The position numbers and the translations under genes are program-made. DNA of 25,243 nucleotides from Thermodesulfobacteriota bacterium. GTDB taxonomy: Bacteria; Desulfobacterota; QYQD01. Location: positions 1 to 25,243 of the forward strand of contig JASEGX010000001.1 in NCBI GenBank assembly GCA_030017815.1, written 5' to 3'. The first letter of the stretch is position 1, and each line of letters starts with the position of its first letter. Shown here in pieces: positions 25,182 to 25,243 of this stretch. The notes under the pieces are model-generated. The model was not told where the DNA came from. It worked only from the letters and a program-made list of their open reading frames with translations, and ran no database searches.

Positions 25182-25210
25182 ATCATATAAACTAATATTA
25201 TATCTGTCAA
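25182..25210 (-). promoter_or_regulatory. Near-consensus sigma70 promoter
   Basis: TTGACA (25210-25205), a 17-base spacer and TATGAT (25187-25182) on the minus strand. Transcription would start near 25175 and read the small ORF and the cysteine-repeat gene. The surroundings are strongly AT-rich. Confidence 0.75.
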
Positions 25211-25243
25211 GTTCAGTTATACTAATAGACGTTCAAAAATCAA

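Noticed and set aside
1..25243. CRISPR arrays, tRNA and rRNA genes
   Set aside because: No regularly spaced direct repeats, cloverleaf-like sequences or rRNA signatures were seen on either strand.

Overview
The window reads as part of the chromosome of a strictly anaerobic, energy-limited bacterium. The best fit is a Desulfobacterota (deltaproteobacterial) sulfate reducer or syntroph. The reasons are the density of heterodisulfide-reductase (Hdr), MvhD, NuoEFG-like, split glutamate-synthase and aldehyde:ferredoxin-oxidoreductase genes, the use of UGA as selenocysteine in two of them, and a repeat type that translates as 'PPSPPFTKGG'. The taxonomy is inference. Every gene I can support is on the minus strand, so the text below runs from high to low coordinates, the direction of transcription.

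Region 1 (25243-24400): a near-consensus promoter, a 35-residue small ORF, and an unrecognised 138-residue protein made of two cysteine-bearing repeats, followed by an intrinsic terminator. Region 2 (24315-12449): a long redox array. It encodes an FMN glutamate-synthase-like protein, a small ferredoxin, a tungsten-type AOR, a multi-cluster ferredoxin, a long HdrA with an in-frame UGA, MvhD with an in-frame UGA, HdrC, and NuoE, NuoF and HoxU/NuoG-like subunits. The order and composition recall the bamB-I class II benzoyl-CoA reductase complex, an AOR-like subunit coupled to HdrA, MvhD and NuoEFG. Here, however, the tungsten subunit aligns with ordinary AOR in cluster spacing, and HdrC replaces the HdrD-like subunit. 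The likely job is to couple a low-potential carboxylate/aldehyde-type reaction to NAD(H) and ferredoxin by flavin-based electron bifurcation or confurcation. Region 3 (12384-8854): a HAD hydrolase with no canonical start codon, a remnant of a GxxExxY-type gene, and a phosphate group (PiT permease, DUF47 accessory protein, glycerophosphodiesterase) ending in a terminator. Region 4 (8815-1): a sigma70-like promoter and a roughly 300-nt leader with two diverged copies of one structured element. These precede MvhD, two FMN glutamate-synthase-like proteins, a GATase-GXGXG fusion, and a second HdrA. That HdrA is cut off at the left edge by the 3' end of a group II intron lying antisense to it.

Small mobile DNA is a recurring theme. 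There is a group II intron end (1-53). An 80-bp palindromic repeat is inserted in frame inside the second hdrA (17731-17810). A 79-bp MITE-like element with 4-bp target duplications (22403-22481) sits inside one of two related gene remnants, and the other remnant preserves the empty site. The strongest points for follow-up are the two selenocysteine codons with SECIS-like hairpins, the AOR-Hdr-Nuo complex, the tandem leader element and the antisense intron.
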